Origin: Planococcus citri
Lineage: Eukaryota > Arthropoda > Insecta > Hemiptera > Pseudococcidae
DNA: 64,000 nucleotides
Direction of reading: 5' to 3'
NCBI RefSeq assembly: GCF_950023065.1
Contig: NC_088679.1
Coordinates: forward strand, 72,912,001 to 72,976,000
The notes below the pieces were generated by a model. It did not search any database, was not told where the DNA came from, and was given only the letters and a program-made list of their open reading frames with translations. The first letter of the stretch is position 1. The number at the start of each line of letters is the position of its first letter. This document shows positions 46,736 to 58,090 of this stretch, piece by piece. A program made the translations under genes and the position numbers.

Positions 46736-47660
46736 TAGGGTCATTCCACGTCAATTGGACCAAGAAGTAGTAGGTGGGTTCGGCGATGTTTTTGAAATTT
46801 TTCCTGTGGAAAGACCTCCGAAGAGATGACCAATGGCGCAAATCGCAGCCCTCTAGCCCATTTTTAACGGCAGCCAGGGGGTGTCAAAGTTTTCAGTGAA
46901 CCTAAAATATCATCCATTTCAGCAGTGGATTGCTCGATAACCGCGATACCTACCAAAATGGAACTTTTTCCCATAGTTAGAGGTTTTAAAAGGCTTTTAG
47001 GTGATATCATAAAAATCAGTGTTGCCACTTATTTTTGTACAAAAAATTAGCTCAAAAAGTTTCAAAACGTAGTTTTCATATCGTTCCGACTCTCAAAAAT
47101 TCTAAAAAATATATATTATGGACAACTGTTCATGCTGAATAACATATTAAAAAATTGGGATGGTAACTTGTAACAAAGTCGATTTAAAAAAATTTAAACT
47201 TTGCGAAAAAATGCAATTTTTTGATTTAAAACATGAAAAAAAGTTTTGATTGGTAAAGTTGACCCATTTGACTCATATTTTTACGTATCTGTTGAAACAG
47301 TCGAAAAAACCCCTTCACTCGGTGAAATTAACTCATCACAAAAAAGTCAAAATTCGAAAAAATTTAAAAAATAAACAAATTTTCATTTTTTTGCTGTGAG
47401 TGTGATTTTTATCAACTTTTTCATGAAATACGTCAGAAATAGGTCGAAATAAGACAACTGAATAAATTTAAACTTTTTTTTGATGTTTGAAATTGAAAAT
47501 TGAATTTTTTCGAATTTTGATTTTTTTGTGATGAGTTTATTTTATCGAGTGAAAGGGGGTTTTCAACTTATTCAACAGATACGTAAAAATAGGGGTCAAA
47601 TGGGTCAACTTTATCAATCAAAACTTTTTTTCATATCTCAAGACGAAAAATCGAATTTTT
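46736..47660 (+). repeat. Dispersed family Z, longest copy
   Basis: It starts TAGGGTCATTCCACGTCAAT. It shares with the copy at 57292 the order: GGGTCRTTCCA, a GTTGCCACTT block, a TATTATGGACAAC / CATTATGTCG block, and GAATAACATATYAAAAAATTGG. Internally, 47260..47360 and 47510..47640 are rough inverted copies (TTGACCCATTTGAC / GTCAAATGGGTCAA). No protein was recognised. Known insect genomes hold large families with similar GGGTCATTCCA termini, but I cannot assign this one. Confidence 0.55.
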
Positions 47661-47717
47661 TCGATTTATCTATTGATGAAAATACTGGATTCCCGGGGGA
47701 AAAAGTTCAAACTTGGC

Positions 47718-47974
47718 CATACATGATCATGTATGGTGGATGAACTCGAGCATACATGATCATACATAAACCGAAGTTTCCATACATGCTCATGTTACAA
47801 AATTGTCCCCCACATGATCATACATGTCATATATGATCATGTATGATCAAGTATGATTTAGTGTAACCATGATCATGTGTAAATGCGGGGATTTTTTTAA
47901 ACATGAACATGTATGATCATACTTTAAATTTGAGAATGTATGAATTTTTATAATAAAAATATTGTCAGTATAAT
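47718..47974 (+). repeat. Palindromic ATGATCAT-rich block, copy 1
   Basis: The block is filled with CATACATGATCATGTATG-type words, each close to a perfect palindrome (TACATGATCATGTA). It matches 49658..49914 at a constant offset of 1940 bp with only a few mismatches and no net length change. It is followed immediately by the GC-rich hairpin cluster, while copy 2 is followed by a different sequence. Confidence 0.9.
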
Positions 47975-47975
47975 A

Positions 47976-48145
47976 TACTAGGGGGCTACGCCCCCTGAGC
48001 CGCTTCGCGGCTCCAACCCCAGGCTCGCGCCCTCGCTCCGCTCGGGCTGCTCGCATGGCCCTCGCTTCCCTCGGTCTTTGCTCCTTCACCCAACAGCTCG
48101 CCCCCTCGCTTCGCTCGGGCTGCTCGCCTGATCTTCACGTTTCTC
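47976..48145. repeat. GC-rich hairpin cluster
   Basis: Consecutive short perfect hairpins: GGGGGCTACGCCCCC (47981), GAGCCGCTTCGCGGCTC (about 47997), and two CTCGCTYCGCTCGGGCTGCTCGC blocks (about 48032 and 48107). This is by far the most GC-rich 160 bp near this position and contrasts with flanks dominated by A and T. Overlapping Arg/Ala/Gly-rich open frames on the minus strand (47847..48198) come from the composition. Its class is unknown to me. Confidence 0.7.
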
Positions 48146-49447
48146 AAGACGCCTCTTACTCTTGTTTTCATACAATCATTGAATGAAAGAACCCTCAAGA
48201 AGAAGGTTTTTTGGATTTTTAACCCGGGTCCATCGCTTCAAAAATTTGAAAAACAAATACTTTGGTTTGAGCACATTTTCCCAAGAAAATGCACATAGCA
48301 CTACTTTTAGGTTTAAAGTAATAGCAGTTTGAAATTATGTTCTTTTGAGCTTTTTGGACAGAATACAGTCCATGAATTTTTTGAAAAAATCTAGGAATTC
48401 ACCTTCCCAAAAAAATCATGAAAAAAGTACCTATTAAAAAAACAATTTAATTTTTTTTTTAAAAAAGTGAGGAAAAAATGAAAATCACAACTCAACTGCT
48501 GATTTTAAAATGTTGGTATAAAAAATGGCCCGATATTCTCAATTTTTTTTCATGAAGAGCAAAGCCATTCAAATTCTTTTCGCTTTTTCAATTTTTTGTG
48601 AAAAATTTTAAAATTTCCTACATTTTTTTCACATTTTGAAAATCTTATGTTTTTTCCTATCTCACAATTTCCCAAAATACTTATCCCATCACAGAATTAT
48701 TCACTTATCACAACAGGGATACCCTTTAATGATTTTTTTTTTTGCATAACTGAAAATCTATTTCAACATGAATAAAATTTCAAAAATTGTTTTTCCAAGT
48801 TCATCTTAGACAAAATATTGTAATATCTGATGTACCTATCTAATATCTCTATTCTATCCTTTTTGTGTTTCCTAACTCACCACCTCCCTCCCTCCTTCAC
48901 TACCAAATGCAAATTCGGATTTACTGGCGCATACAATGTATGCATGTAGGCCCATGTGATCTGGTTTTCGTAGAAATTGTGTACAATAAGGCTGTGTTTA
49001 TTGCCTTATTCATAGATTTACGCACGTGTCTAGTGTTGTGGAGTGTTTTAAAAAGGCAAAAAAACTATTGTGTTGTAAAGTGATTTAAATGTAGGGTGAA
49101 GAGGAAGAGGCGAGTTTCTGTATTGTTGTAAGATACCACTGTCAGGTATTTCGCGAAAAACGCCACAAAAGACTCGCCAACCAAACCTGTTTCAGTGCAT
49201 GATGACGTGTTAAACATCCCTAAAACGTACCATAACGTCGCTTCACTGGATTCGGCTACATAAGTTCTCAACTTTCAACTCGCTCTAGAAGCTCTCCTAA
49301 TTAACTTTTCGAAGTTTTTAGATTTTTCCTGATAACCTGTTATCCACACCTTTCCACACCCCAAGTTTGAGCTTTCTAGCTATCATAGTTTCTGAAATAA
49401 TTTCTATCAGTAAGTAAGTAACATTCGGCGATATATATATTGATATC
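48146..49447. other. No gene recognised
   Basis: AT-rich DNA with A and T tracts up to about 48800, then less repetitive sequence. Short frames at 48865..49083 and 49065..49271 (opposite strands) have no recognisable features. Confidence 0.3.
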
Positions 49448-50091
49448 GGATGATTTGCTGAATGGTGTAAGTACATAAGATGTGCTAAGAATGCAAGACA
49501 AATGTGGATAAATGAATTTCAGACATTTTTCCAGATTATAGACACTTTTCTAGATTATAGAATAAAATGTATGATATAAAACATGCAATTTCATACAAAT
49601 TATCCATACATGAGCATGTGGGGGACAATTTTTTAGTATGATCATGTATGAAGTCGTCATACATGATCATGTATGGTGGATGAACTCGAGCATACATGAT
49701 CATACATAAACCGAAGTTTCCATACATGCTCATGTTACAAAATTGTCCCCCACATGATCATACATGTCATATATGATCATGTATGATCAAGTATGATTTA
49801 GTGTAACCATGATCATGTGTAAATGCGGGGATTTTTTAAAACATGAACATGTATGATCATACTTAAAATTCGAGAATTTATGAATTTTTATAATAAAAAT
49901 ATTGTCAGTATAAAATATATGGGATGATTTGCTGAATGGTATAAGTACATAAGATGTGCTAAGAATGCAAGACAAATGTGGATAAATGAATTTCAGACAT
50001 TTTTCCAGATTATAGTCACTTTTCTAGATTATAGAATAAAATGTATGATATAAAACATGCAATTTCATACAAATGATCCATACGGATCATC
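49448..50091 (+). repeat. Tandem duplication, 474-bp period, containing palindromic block copy 2
   Basis: GGATGATTTGCTGAATGGTR starts at 49448 and 49922 and the match runs to ATCCATAC at 49612 and 50091. The first unit then continues with ATGAGCATGTGGGGGAC and the palindromic ATGATCAT block (about 49605..49914); the second unit stops at the 5' end of the LINE. The arms CATGTGGGGGACAATTTT and AAAATTGTCCCCCACATG form an inverted repeat inside the block. Confidence 0.85.
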
Positions 50092-53000
50092 AAGAGGAGC
50101 CAGTCCCCGAGGACAGATGAGAAGGCGAAGACAACACCAGGGGTATTCTGCGCGTCCACGTCGTGCGGGGTGGTAACATGTTGCTGTTCGATGGACTCGG
50201 AATCGATAAACATGGCCAAAGCAGAATTCTCCAGTTGGTGGAACGACGGGGAGGAGTGGCAAGCTGAAGGCCAAACCTCTACATAAATACCGGATTACAA
50301 ACAAGAATGCATAACAGCTGCAGAACACCAACAACTCACTTGTTCCAGCCCCAGGGAAGCTCAAGGGCTTCAGAGTGAGAAGGCGAATACCAGCGCCTAA
50401 AAACTGGCACATTCAGCTAAGGGAGCAAACCCCAACAGAAAACCATGGTGGAAGGCAACGGGAAACCAACACCATTATATCTCCCTAGAATTATATGGAC
50501 ATCAATTCAGCAATGGCCCTAAGTCTCCGTCAGGCTGATCCTCATCCGCCAAGGCAGCCGGATAGGGTGCTAAGAATACGCGGAGTTAAAACAAGGTGGA
50601 ACAACATCAACATCGCAACCTGGAACGTACGAACCTTGTATAAAATTGGACAACTTGCCAATGTAATCAAGGAAGCCAGGAGATTAAAAATCGACGTATT
50701 AGGAATAAGCGAGACCCGATGGACTGGAAATGGCAGAAACCGGGTAGATAAGGATTACGAAATGATCTACGCTGGAAAAGACACACACGAACTAGGTGTG
50801 GGTATATTAATACATACCAGAATCAGCGATAAAATCAGTGCCATAATTCCAAAATCAGAGAGGATAATATTTGTGAAATTGGAGGTCAAGCCAAAACCAA
50901 TCGTGATAATCCAAGTTTATGCGCCAACAGCAGAAAGCAGTACAGCAGAAATCAATAACTTCTACAATGACCTAGAAGAAGTAATGAATTGCTCAAAAAA
51001 CAATGATGTTGTGTTTTTGATGGGAGACTTCAATGCCAAAGTCGGGAATGATCATGGTAGCCAAGTGGCAGGGAAGCACGCACTTGGAGAGCAGAATGAA
51101 AGAGGAGAAATGCTCGTAGAGCTCGCAGAAAGACACGATCTAATAATATGCAATACCTGGTTCAAACAACATGCAAGAAGATTATACACATGGGTCAGTC
51201 CTGGAGATCGAGCCAGAAACCAGATAGACTACATTCTTGTAAAAAGAAGATTCAAGAACATGGTGAAGAACTGTCATACATATCCTGGTGCTGACTGCAA
51301 CACTGACCATAAGCTACTGGCTGCAAAATGCCAGATAGTCATGAAGAGCCAGAAGAAGAGCAAAGAACAATACCAACAACTTGACATTGCAAAGATCAAA
51401 TCAAAGCATGTGCAGAAGAAATTCCAAGAAGAACTGGAAAAACAAAAGGAAGACAAGTTGGAAGAAGAACAAGGTATTGAAGAGAAGTGGCAAGAATGGA
51501 AGCGAAAGGTTAAAAAAGCAGCAGAAAAGTCTATTCCACTCAAAGATAAAAGAAAACACAAACCATGGATAACTCAAGAGATACTGGATCTGATGGAAGA
51601 ACGAAGGAATGCAAACAGACCAAGTAGTGAATACACAGAACTAAATCACAAGATCATGGGAATGTGCAGAATGGCCAAAAATGAATGGTATGAGGAGAAG
51701 TGTCGAGAAGTAGAAGAACTGGAGAAAAGACACAACTCTAGAGAAATGCATACCAAAGTGAAGCAGATGATGGCTGCCCATAAGAAAAGGAGAAGTGGAA
51801 TAGCATACATGCGAAGAAAAGACGGAAAGTATTGTGTTAACAATCAAGAAACAGAAGAGGTCTGGATCAGCTACATACAGGAACTGTATGGAGATGACAC
51901 ACGTCCGGCTCAAATGGAAGTTTCATCCACAGAGGAGGCACCACGAATCGAAATGTGGGAGCTGAGAAATGCGGTGAAGAGAGCCAGAAACCACAAAGCA
52001 GTGGGGGAAGATCTCATACCAGTAGACTTGATTAAACATCTAACACCTGAGTACGAAAAAGAACTGCTGAAGATGATAAATGAGATATACGATGAAGGTA
52101 CACTGCCTAAGGACTTCAAAGCAGTAAATTTTGTACCAATACCGAAGAAAAATAACTCGCAAAAATGCTCTGAATATAGAACCATCGCATTAATGAGCCA
52201 TGCTCTAAAGCTACTACTATCCATCATAAATGCCAGAATTGAAAAGAAGATAGACGAAAATCTAAGCGAAACACAATATGGCTTTGTAGCAAAAAAAGGG
52301 ACGAGAGATGCAATTGCCCTGCTGAAAGTGATCATCCAAAGAGCACTGAATGCAAACAGGGAAATTATTGCTTGCTTCGTCGACTATGAAAAAGCATTTG
52401 ATCGTGTCAACCATGAGAGGATGCTGGAGATCCTGAAGAAATACAATATCGATGACAAAGACCTGCGGATAATCAAGAACTTGTACTGGGAGCAGAGCGC
52501 AAATATCAAGTTTGGAACTGAGTACTCGGAGAATAGATGTGGTATAAAGAGAGGCGTGAGACAAGGATGCCCCCTCTCACCTAGGCTGTTCAACGTGTAC
52601 GCAGAAGAAATAATGAGAGAAGCGCGAATCAAACAAATGGGATTCAAGATCAACGGCAAGAGAATAAATGAAATAAGCTACGCAGACGACAAAGTGATCC
52701 TTGCTGAAACAGAAGCGCAGATGCAGAAAATGATCAACCAAATCAACAGTGCTGGATTAAAATATGGAATGAAGATAAATGCAGGCAAGACCAAGGTGAT
52801 GAGATTTACAAAAGGAGACTTCAAGGAGGTCAAAATCAACATCGGAACTCAAGAAATTGAAAATGTAAATCAGTTCAGATACCTTGGAGCACTGATAAAT
52901 AATGATGGTAGAGATCATAAAGAAATTAAATCACGGATTGGAATGGCAAAAAGCGCCTTTAACAACCTAGCCAATGTGCTGGGAAATCGAACGATGAGTC

Positions 53001-53489
53001 TAGCTCTGAGAAAGAGAATTATGCGATGCTACGTATGGACCGTTCTGAAGTATTCCTGTGAAACATGGACCATGAGTGCAGAATGCGAGAAGAAAGTATC
53101 TGCTTTTGAGATGTGGTGCTATCGAAGGCTACTACGGATCTCATGGAAGGACTTCATCACCAACCAGGAAGTATTAGCAAGAATAGGAGAGGAGCGGAAA
53201 GTCGTAGTAGAAGATATAAAGAACAGAAAGCTAAAGTATCTAGCTCATAAAATACGAGAAAACGGTATTTTCATGCTAGCGGTACAGGGGAAAATTCAAG
53301 GAAGAACTACAAGAGGGAGGAAACGATCGGAGATGTTAACAACAAACTCACCGGCCAACTCTCCCTGTAAGACCCTGAAAGAAACTATCAGATACGCTAG
53401 AAACCGGCTGATATAGATGGAAGTATACGCTATCTCCTGTAAAGGAGCGCGACTACGACGACGACGAAAAAAATGAAAAAAGTAATTCC
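50092..53489 (+). mobile_element. RTE-like non-LTR retrotransposon (LINE), apparently near full length
   Basis: The left boundary is where the second tandem unit of the host sequence stops matching the first (after ATCCATAC). About 400 bp of GC-richer 5' sequence precede the single long frame. The 3' untranslated part is very short and ends with a (CGA)n run and an A-rich tail (53450..53485), as in RTE-type elements which end in simple repeats. No target duplication was identified; the host sequence expected on the right side (ATGAGCATGTG) is not found after the tail, so either a deletion accompanied the insertion or the left boundary is not the true 5' end. Confidence 0.8.
50495..53416 (+). 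CDS. LINE endonuclease/reverse transcriptase, 973 aa, uninterrupted
   Basis: This protein nicks target DNA and copies the element RNA into it. N-terminal AP-like endonuclease (about residues 38 to 280): NIATWNVRTLY at 39, GISETRW at 70, QVYAPTAES at 140, LMGDFNAKVG at 175, QIDYILVKRR at 243, TDHKLL at 270. Residues 300 to 480 form a charged linker with coiled-coil-like Glu/Lys runs. Reverse transcriptase (about 495 to 800): VPIPKK at 547, YGFVAKKGTRDA at 595, CFVDYEKAFDRV at 627, GVRQGCPLSP at 687, catalytic YADD at 729, NAGKTKVM at 762, FRYLGALI at 794. C-terminal segment with ETWTMS, FEMWCYRRLLRISW and RGRKR is typical of the RTE-like proteins often annotated craniofacial-development-protein-2-like. 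All catalytic motifs are present without a stop or frameshift. The ATG at 50495 precedes the endonuclease by about 40 residues; an upstream ATG at 50445 is out of frame. The last 25 residues lack the Trp-rich ending I would expect in some relatives. Exact clade (RTE, RTEX or Proto2) is uncertain. Confidence 0.95.
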   Translation: MDINSAMALSLRQADPHPPRQPDRVLRIRGVKTRWNNINIATWNVRTLYKIGQLANVIKEARRLKIDVLGISETRWTGNGRNRVDKDYEMIYAGKDTHELGVGILIHTRISDKISAIIPKSERIIFVKLEVKPKPIVIIQVYAPTAESSTAEINNFYNDLEEVMNCSKNNDVVFLMGDFNAKVGNDHGSQVAGKHALGEQNERGEMLVELAERHDLIICNTWFKQHARRLYTWVSPGDRARNQIDYILVKRRFKNMVKNCHTYPGADCNTDHKLLAAKCQIVMKSQKKSKEQYQQLDIAKIKSKHVQKKFQEELEKQKEDKLEEEQGIEEKWQEWKRKVKKAAEKSIPLKDKRKHKPWITQEILDLMEERRNANRPSSEYTELNHKIMGMCRMAKNEWYEEKCREVEELEKRHNSREMHTKVKQMMAAHKKRRSGIAYMRRKDGKYCVNNQETEEVWISYIQELYGDDTRPAQMEVSSTEEAPRIEMWELRNAVKRARNHKAVGEDLIPVDLIKHLTPEYEKELLKMINEIYDEGTLPKDFKAVNFVPIPKKNNSQKCSEYRTIALMSHALKLLLSIINARIEKKIDENLSETQYGFVAKKGTRDAIALLKVIIQRALNANREIIACFVDYEKAFDRVNHERMLEILKKYNIDDKDLRIIKNLYWEQSANIKFGTEYSENRCGIKRGVRQGCPLSPRLFNVYAEEIMREARIKQMGFKINGKRINEISYADDKVILAETEAQMQKMINQINSAGLKYGMKINAGKTKVMRFTKGDFKEVKINIGTQEIENVNQFRYLGALINNDGRDHKEIKSRIGMAKSAFNNLANVLGNRTMSLALRKRIMRCYVWTVLKYSCETWTMSAECEKKVSAFEMWCYRRLLRISWKDFITNQEVLARIGEERKVVVEDIKNRKLKYLAHKIRENGIFMLAVQGKIQGRTTRGRKRSEMLTTNSPANSPCKTLKETIRYARNRLI

Positions 53490-56441
53490 ATGATTTTTTT
53501 TTCATTTTAATAATTTTAATTGTGCTCTACTTAAGCACTTTTATGTAGTTTTATGCTATAATTAACATGATTTAAAATAACCTATAAAACTTTTATTATA
53601 TTTCGTCAAATTTTAATAAAACTGCATCAGTTTTTGGTAATAATTTTGAACAATGTTAATGCTTAGGTGTTCTATAATGCCATTGTTTTCGGCATTTAGT
53701 CATTTTTGATGAGTTTTAATCATTTTTCATGCAGTTTTTTCTGAATTTTGACAAAGTCTGCAATTGATTTGTCGTCAATAATTTATGAACCTTTATCAAA
53801 ATTCACATAAGAAAACATGAGTAGGTACACTTAAAAAGTATGTACATAAAATCAATAAGATCATAAAAAATTACAAAAAAATTACACAAATTTAGCGAAA
53901 TCTGCACAAAACATCGGGAAATATGAGAAAAACAACAGTGCACGAATCCAGAAAAACTAGCTCATATCTGCACATAAATCATTCAAAATCATCAAAAAGT
54001 AGGTAATTTTTAATGCACGTTTTGAATGTTTTTATATCTACCATTTTTTTCCTCTTTTAAAATGCCTGATTCAAATTTTACTAAATTTTGATGAAATTCC
54101 ATTACTTTTTGCTACTGTTGAAAGATTTTAATGCTTTTTTTGTGTTTTAATATGTCATCTCTGACATATGTAGGCATCTATCTACGTATAACGATGTTGT
54201 AAGCGATTTTCACCGAATTTCACCGAGTTTTGGTAAAGTTTAATCAGTTTATCGCAGGGTTGCAAAGGATCACAATAGAAATGATCCATATCACGGATCA
54301 CGGATCATAGAGAATTTTCGAATACGTTACGAATCACGGATCACGTTTTTGGATCAATTTCCAAATAAAGAAAAAGATTTATCATTCATCTGTTCATCAT
54401 CTTTAACATATTATGCCCCACAGCAATGAGAAATTCAGCTGAGCAAACCAAGAATTTTGCACTTGAAGAGTTGAAGCTATGGTTACAGGTAGGAGGAGGG
54501 TTCCTATAAGGATGTCAGTATCATTTTTAACGAACATTTCGCACCAAAACCCAAAATGAGCCTCAAAAGGAAGGTGCAAAATTGAAACTTTCAATACGGA
54601 TATCATGAACCTAAATTACGCCCAATTTAAAAAAACCAAGCCATCAGTTAATCGCTGATTGCAAGCTAGTTTTTGCATTTATTGCTTTCTCACCAAACTT
54701 ATATTGGTTGATTGTTCTGAAATTTTGTTAAACAATTACCAATTAGAAAAAAAAACCTGAATTAAAACTGTTTATTTACCTACCTTGTTTATCTATTACC
54801 ATACTTACCCACATTTTTGATCAATTTTGTGCTCGGCAACTTTTGGTGAATCAGTCACCAGAAAGTCACCAAAACATAGAAAATTCATTCGTATTCAACT
54901 ACCTGGTGACTTCTTGGTGATAGATTTTCACCATGATAAAAATACTTGAAAATCAACTGTAAATAAGAAATACCTATAAAAGGTAATATTCTGAATCAAG
55001 ATTACACCCTGCTCTTGATAAGTGCTGCGTACACATTTGTTAATATGTGAACTTGGTGTCAAAACAGCAAGGTAAAAAAATGAAAAAAGTAATTATACGC
55101 AGCGTTCGAAAAACAAAACACCAAAAAAATAATGAAATAAAACGAATATTATGATTCTATACAACCTGGTGGAAAAATATCGCCCCGGAAACGTGGCTGA
55201 ATATTTTTTCTGAGTTTTTCTGTTGTTTTTTTAATTCTTCGAAGCGTTAAATTAAAATGATTTCGGTTTTGATATTCGAGTGTAATCGTGACACCGTGTC
55301 GAATAAAAAAACTGTATAGGGAAAGAACAACAACAGCTTCACATTCTCGCACATTGCACGAATGAGAAAGAGAGAAAAACGCGCCTCACGTACGCATTCA
55401 AATTACCGGAGCGGTGAGATGGCATTTTGAGTAAACTACCGGGTGAAGATTTACATTTAGTTAACGGAGATTAGAGACGTCTCGATGGAGCTTTTTAAAA
55501 CCATGAAAAATCCGTCCGGCTAAATTAATGGGAGTCGGAAAAAAAATTCACTTTGGAACACGAGCGTTAAAAAGTTTTATTTTTACGTCGAGCTAGTGAA
55601 AGGGAAAACATCAACGTTGAGGAGTAATTAATTCGACTAATCGCCGAACAAAAATTCTTTCACCACTTTCGCATTACATTAATGGAATAAAAAAGAATGT
55701 TTTTCATTATGTTTTTTGTCGTCGACTCGTAGTAGGTATACCTAGTCGACGAGGTCGTCATCATCGTCGTCGTTCGTCGTCACCGTCACCTTCATCGCCT
55801 TCGCCAGTTCTGTGCAAAAGAACGAGTTCGTATTGTGAATAAAGGTGTTTTATAAGGGTATTAAAGTAATTTGTTTTCGTATGATTAACGCGATCGGGTG
55901 AGAAACGGGGGCTTTCATTGACTCCAAGTTGTTTAGGCCTAGTGTGTTTTTCTTTTTCAAACGTATAGTAGGTAGGTACCTGAGAGGTCTGGGTAATGGT
56001 GAATTTGCTGTTACCTAATGGGTTTTATACCTACCTATAGTATATGGTAAATTTTGCTTTTGTAGCGTATTAAAGTGTTGAATGGATGACTTGTGCTGTT
56101 TGGATTTTTTTAAAATAGAATAATTTTTTTTTGGAATAAATGTGTGCAACGTGTGAGTTGTGAGCCAACTCAATAGTATTTTCGTGTACAAAGAATTTTC
56201 AACCAGTTTTTGGTTCATTTGGAAATTTCGTTTGTCTCTTATACAATTTTCCTCATTATATTGGACTGAAATTTTCACATGGTGTTGCTCAAAATTCTAT
56301 CCTATTGTTAGGTTACTCAGAAAACGATCCATCTTCTTTCATCTTTCTCACGTGCACTTCTTTTTCAACATCAGAGAAAAAATTTCACATTCTTGGAAAG
56401 ATTTCAAGTTTATTTCAACTGATGTTGAAAAAAAATATATA
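53490..56441. other. No gene recognised; includes an R1 copy
   Basis: 53490..54230 is AT-rich. 54270..54350 has repeated GGATCACGGATCA words. An R1 copy starts at 54638 (AAGCCATCAGTTAATCGCTG) and runs to about 54780. 55100..55950 is less repetitive with a TCGTCATCATCGTCGTCG-type microsatellite at 55745..55800. Open frames are short and unrecognised. Confidence 0.35.
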
Positions 56442-56443
56442 TA

Positions 56444-56608
56444 TGTGACCCCACCTGACAAAATCGACCATTTCAACAAAAAAAATATGAAAAATAATTC
56501 CGTTTGAAATGAATTTTAAGGGTTGAAAGATCAGATGTTTGAAAAAATTTTTTTTTTTGAAATTTTGTCGAAATGGTCGATTTTGTCAGGCGGGGACGCG
56601 GGGTCACA
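56444..56608. mobile_element. MITE M4, 165 bp, TA duplication
   Basis: TGTGACCCCACCTGACAAAA on the left pairs with the right end (TTTTGTCAGGCGGGGACGCGGGGTCACA), with one short internal insertion in the right arm. Arms continue as TCGACCATTTC / GAAATGGTCGA. TA flanks both ends. The element is essentially one hairpin, and the open frame that overlaps it (56160..56507) is not considered real. Confidence 0.88.
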
Positions 56609-57291
56609 TATCCTAAACCACATATTGATTAAGCTCATTTTCAACCCAAAGACAAAAAAAAAGTTCAAAATAGTTGCCTAGTGTAATTTATCGTTGGATT
56701 ATTTTACATCCACTGTTGATCACCTCACATTTAACGTGGGTATGTAGGTAGGTACCTGCAAAATGCTCATCATGTCTTGCACATAGAAAATCATGGTCCA
56801 CCAGAACTCGAATCACGTTTTCTTGACTGATAAGCCTCAGGTAAGGAATTATGTAATTTTTTTTCTGGTAGGCAGAGGTAACCTGATGAGTACTGTAGCA
56901 ACGTGAATACATTGGAGTTACAAGTTTTTTCTATCCGTTTAAGTAGTTGAACAAGGTGTCCAATACATGGAAAACCAAAAAGAGACGGAAAATAATTTCC
57001 AGCCGCATGTAGCTTGCTTTACAGGAAAGAACACGGAGAGATCGTATCAGTTCCTCCTACTTATCGAACCTTCTTCTTCAGGGTAAGGTACTAACGATCA
57101 GCAACCGTCTACAGCAGTTGCCAGTGGTCAGCAGCAGCCTTTGGTGTCTCAAGCTGAAGCTGACGTTCCTCCTTCGAAATCTACCTCAACTGAGCTCCGC
57201 TAATCGAGTTTATCGCGAAAAGTTCCTGCTAAATTGAATATTTAAATTTACCTACCTACCTATTTATTCAGTACTTTGTTATTTATTTCTG

Positions 57292-57850
57292 GGTCGTTCC
57301 ATTATGCCAAATCGGCGGATTTTTGCACGATGGGTCTTCGATTTTTTTCAAAGTCAGATCAATGTGTAAAGGTCACCAAATGATGACGAATCACGCAAAC
57401 AGGACATTTTTTTGATTTTTTTGACGGAGCTGTGGGGCTTCAAAGTTCTCCAAAATGGCTGAAAATGAAAAATTTCAGTTGTAAATTGCTCCAGTTGTAT
57501 ATGGTGGGTATACGATTTTGAACCTTTTTTTTTTTTTTACAAGTTGTGGTACTTTCAGAGAGTAATGGACGAATGATGTCAAAATCAGAGTTGCCACTTT
57601 CAAAAACCTAAAGAAATTGGTTTAAAAACTTATACCTAATTTGAATATAACCATTATGTCGACGAGTTAAAATTCTGAAAAAATGCTCAGTTTTAGTCCA
57701 ATTCATGTAGAATAACATATCAAAAAATTGGATGGGCACCAGTTTGGCGGCATTGCAAAAATACCATCAAAAACAGAAAAATTGAAAGTTTTTGTTGGGC
57801 GGTGAGTTGAATTAGCTCATCACTTTCGAGTCGTTCGTTGTAATTTTAGT
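57292..57850 (+). repeat. Dispersed family Z, copy 3
   Basis: It starts GGGTCGTTCCATTATGCCAAA and continues with ATGATGTCAAAATCAGAGTTGCCACTTTC, a CATTATGTCG block and AGAATAACATATCAAAAAATTGGATGGGC. The same blocks appear in reverse at 61593..61930. Confidence 0.6.
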
Positions 57851-57864
57851 AAGATCCGTTTGAG

Positions 57865-58090
57865 GATCGTCTATTCGCTGATTGCAAGAGAGTTTTTGCG
57901 TTTGTGTTCACTGTATTGGTTGATTCTTTCACTATATTATCACACACTTTTGATAATCAATTCGAATGTCTGATTTTTTTTTTTTGGTCAAAAATTGGTC
58001 AAAAGTTTTGGTTTGTTGCCAAAAATTAGTCAAAATGAAAAATTAAAAAAATCTACAGCTAAAATACTACTCACTGATTGGATAATATGT
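57865..58090 (+). repeat. R1 copy 7
   Basis: CTATTCGCTGATTGCAAGAG, then GTTTTTGCGTTTGTGTTCACT and TTGGTTGATTCTTTCACT; nearly identical to the copy at 61316 over about 65 bp. A trailing ATACTACTCACTGATTGGAT block near 58065 corresponds to the trailing block of copies 2 and 4. Confidence 0.65.

Noticed and set aside
47847..48198. Arg/Ala/Gly-rich open frames over the GC-rich hairpins
   Set aside because: They overlap in two frames and come from repeated CTCGCTCCGCTCGGG words; there is no independent sign of coding.
51274..52659. Antisense open frames of 65 to 141 codons within the LINE
   Set aside because: They are shadows of the intact sense frame, which carries all the protein motifs.
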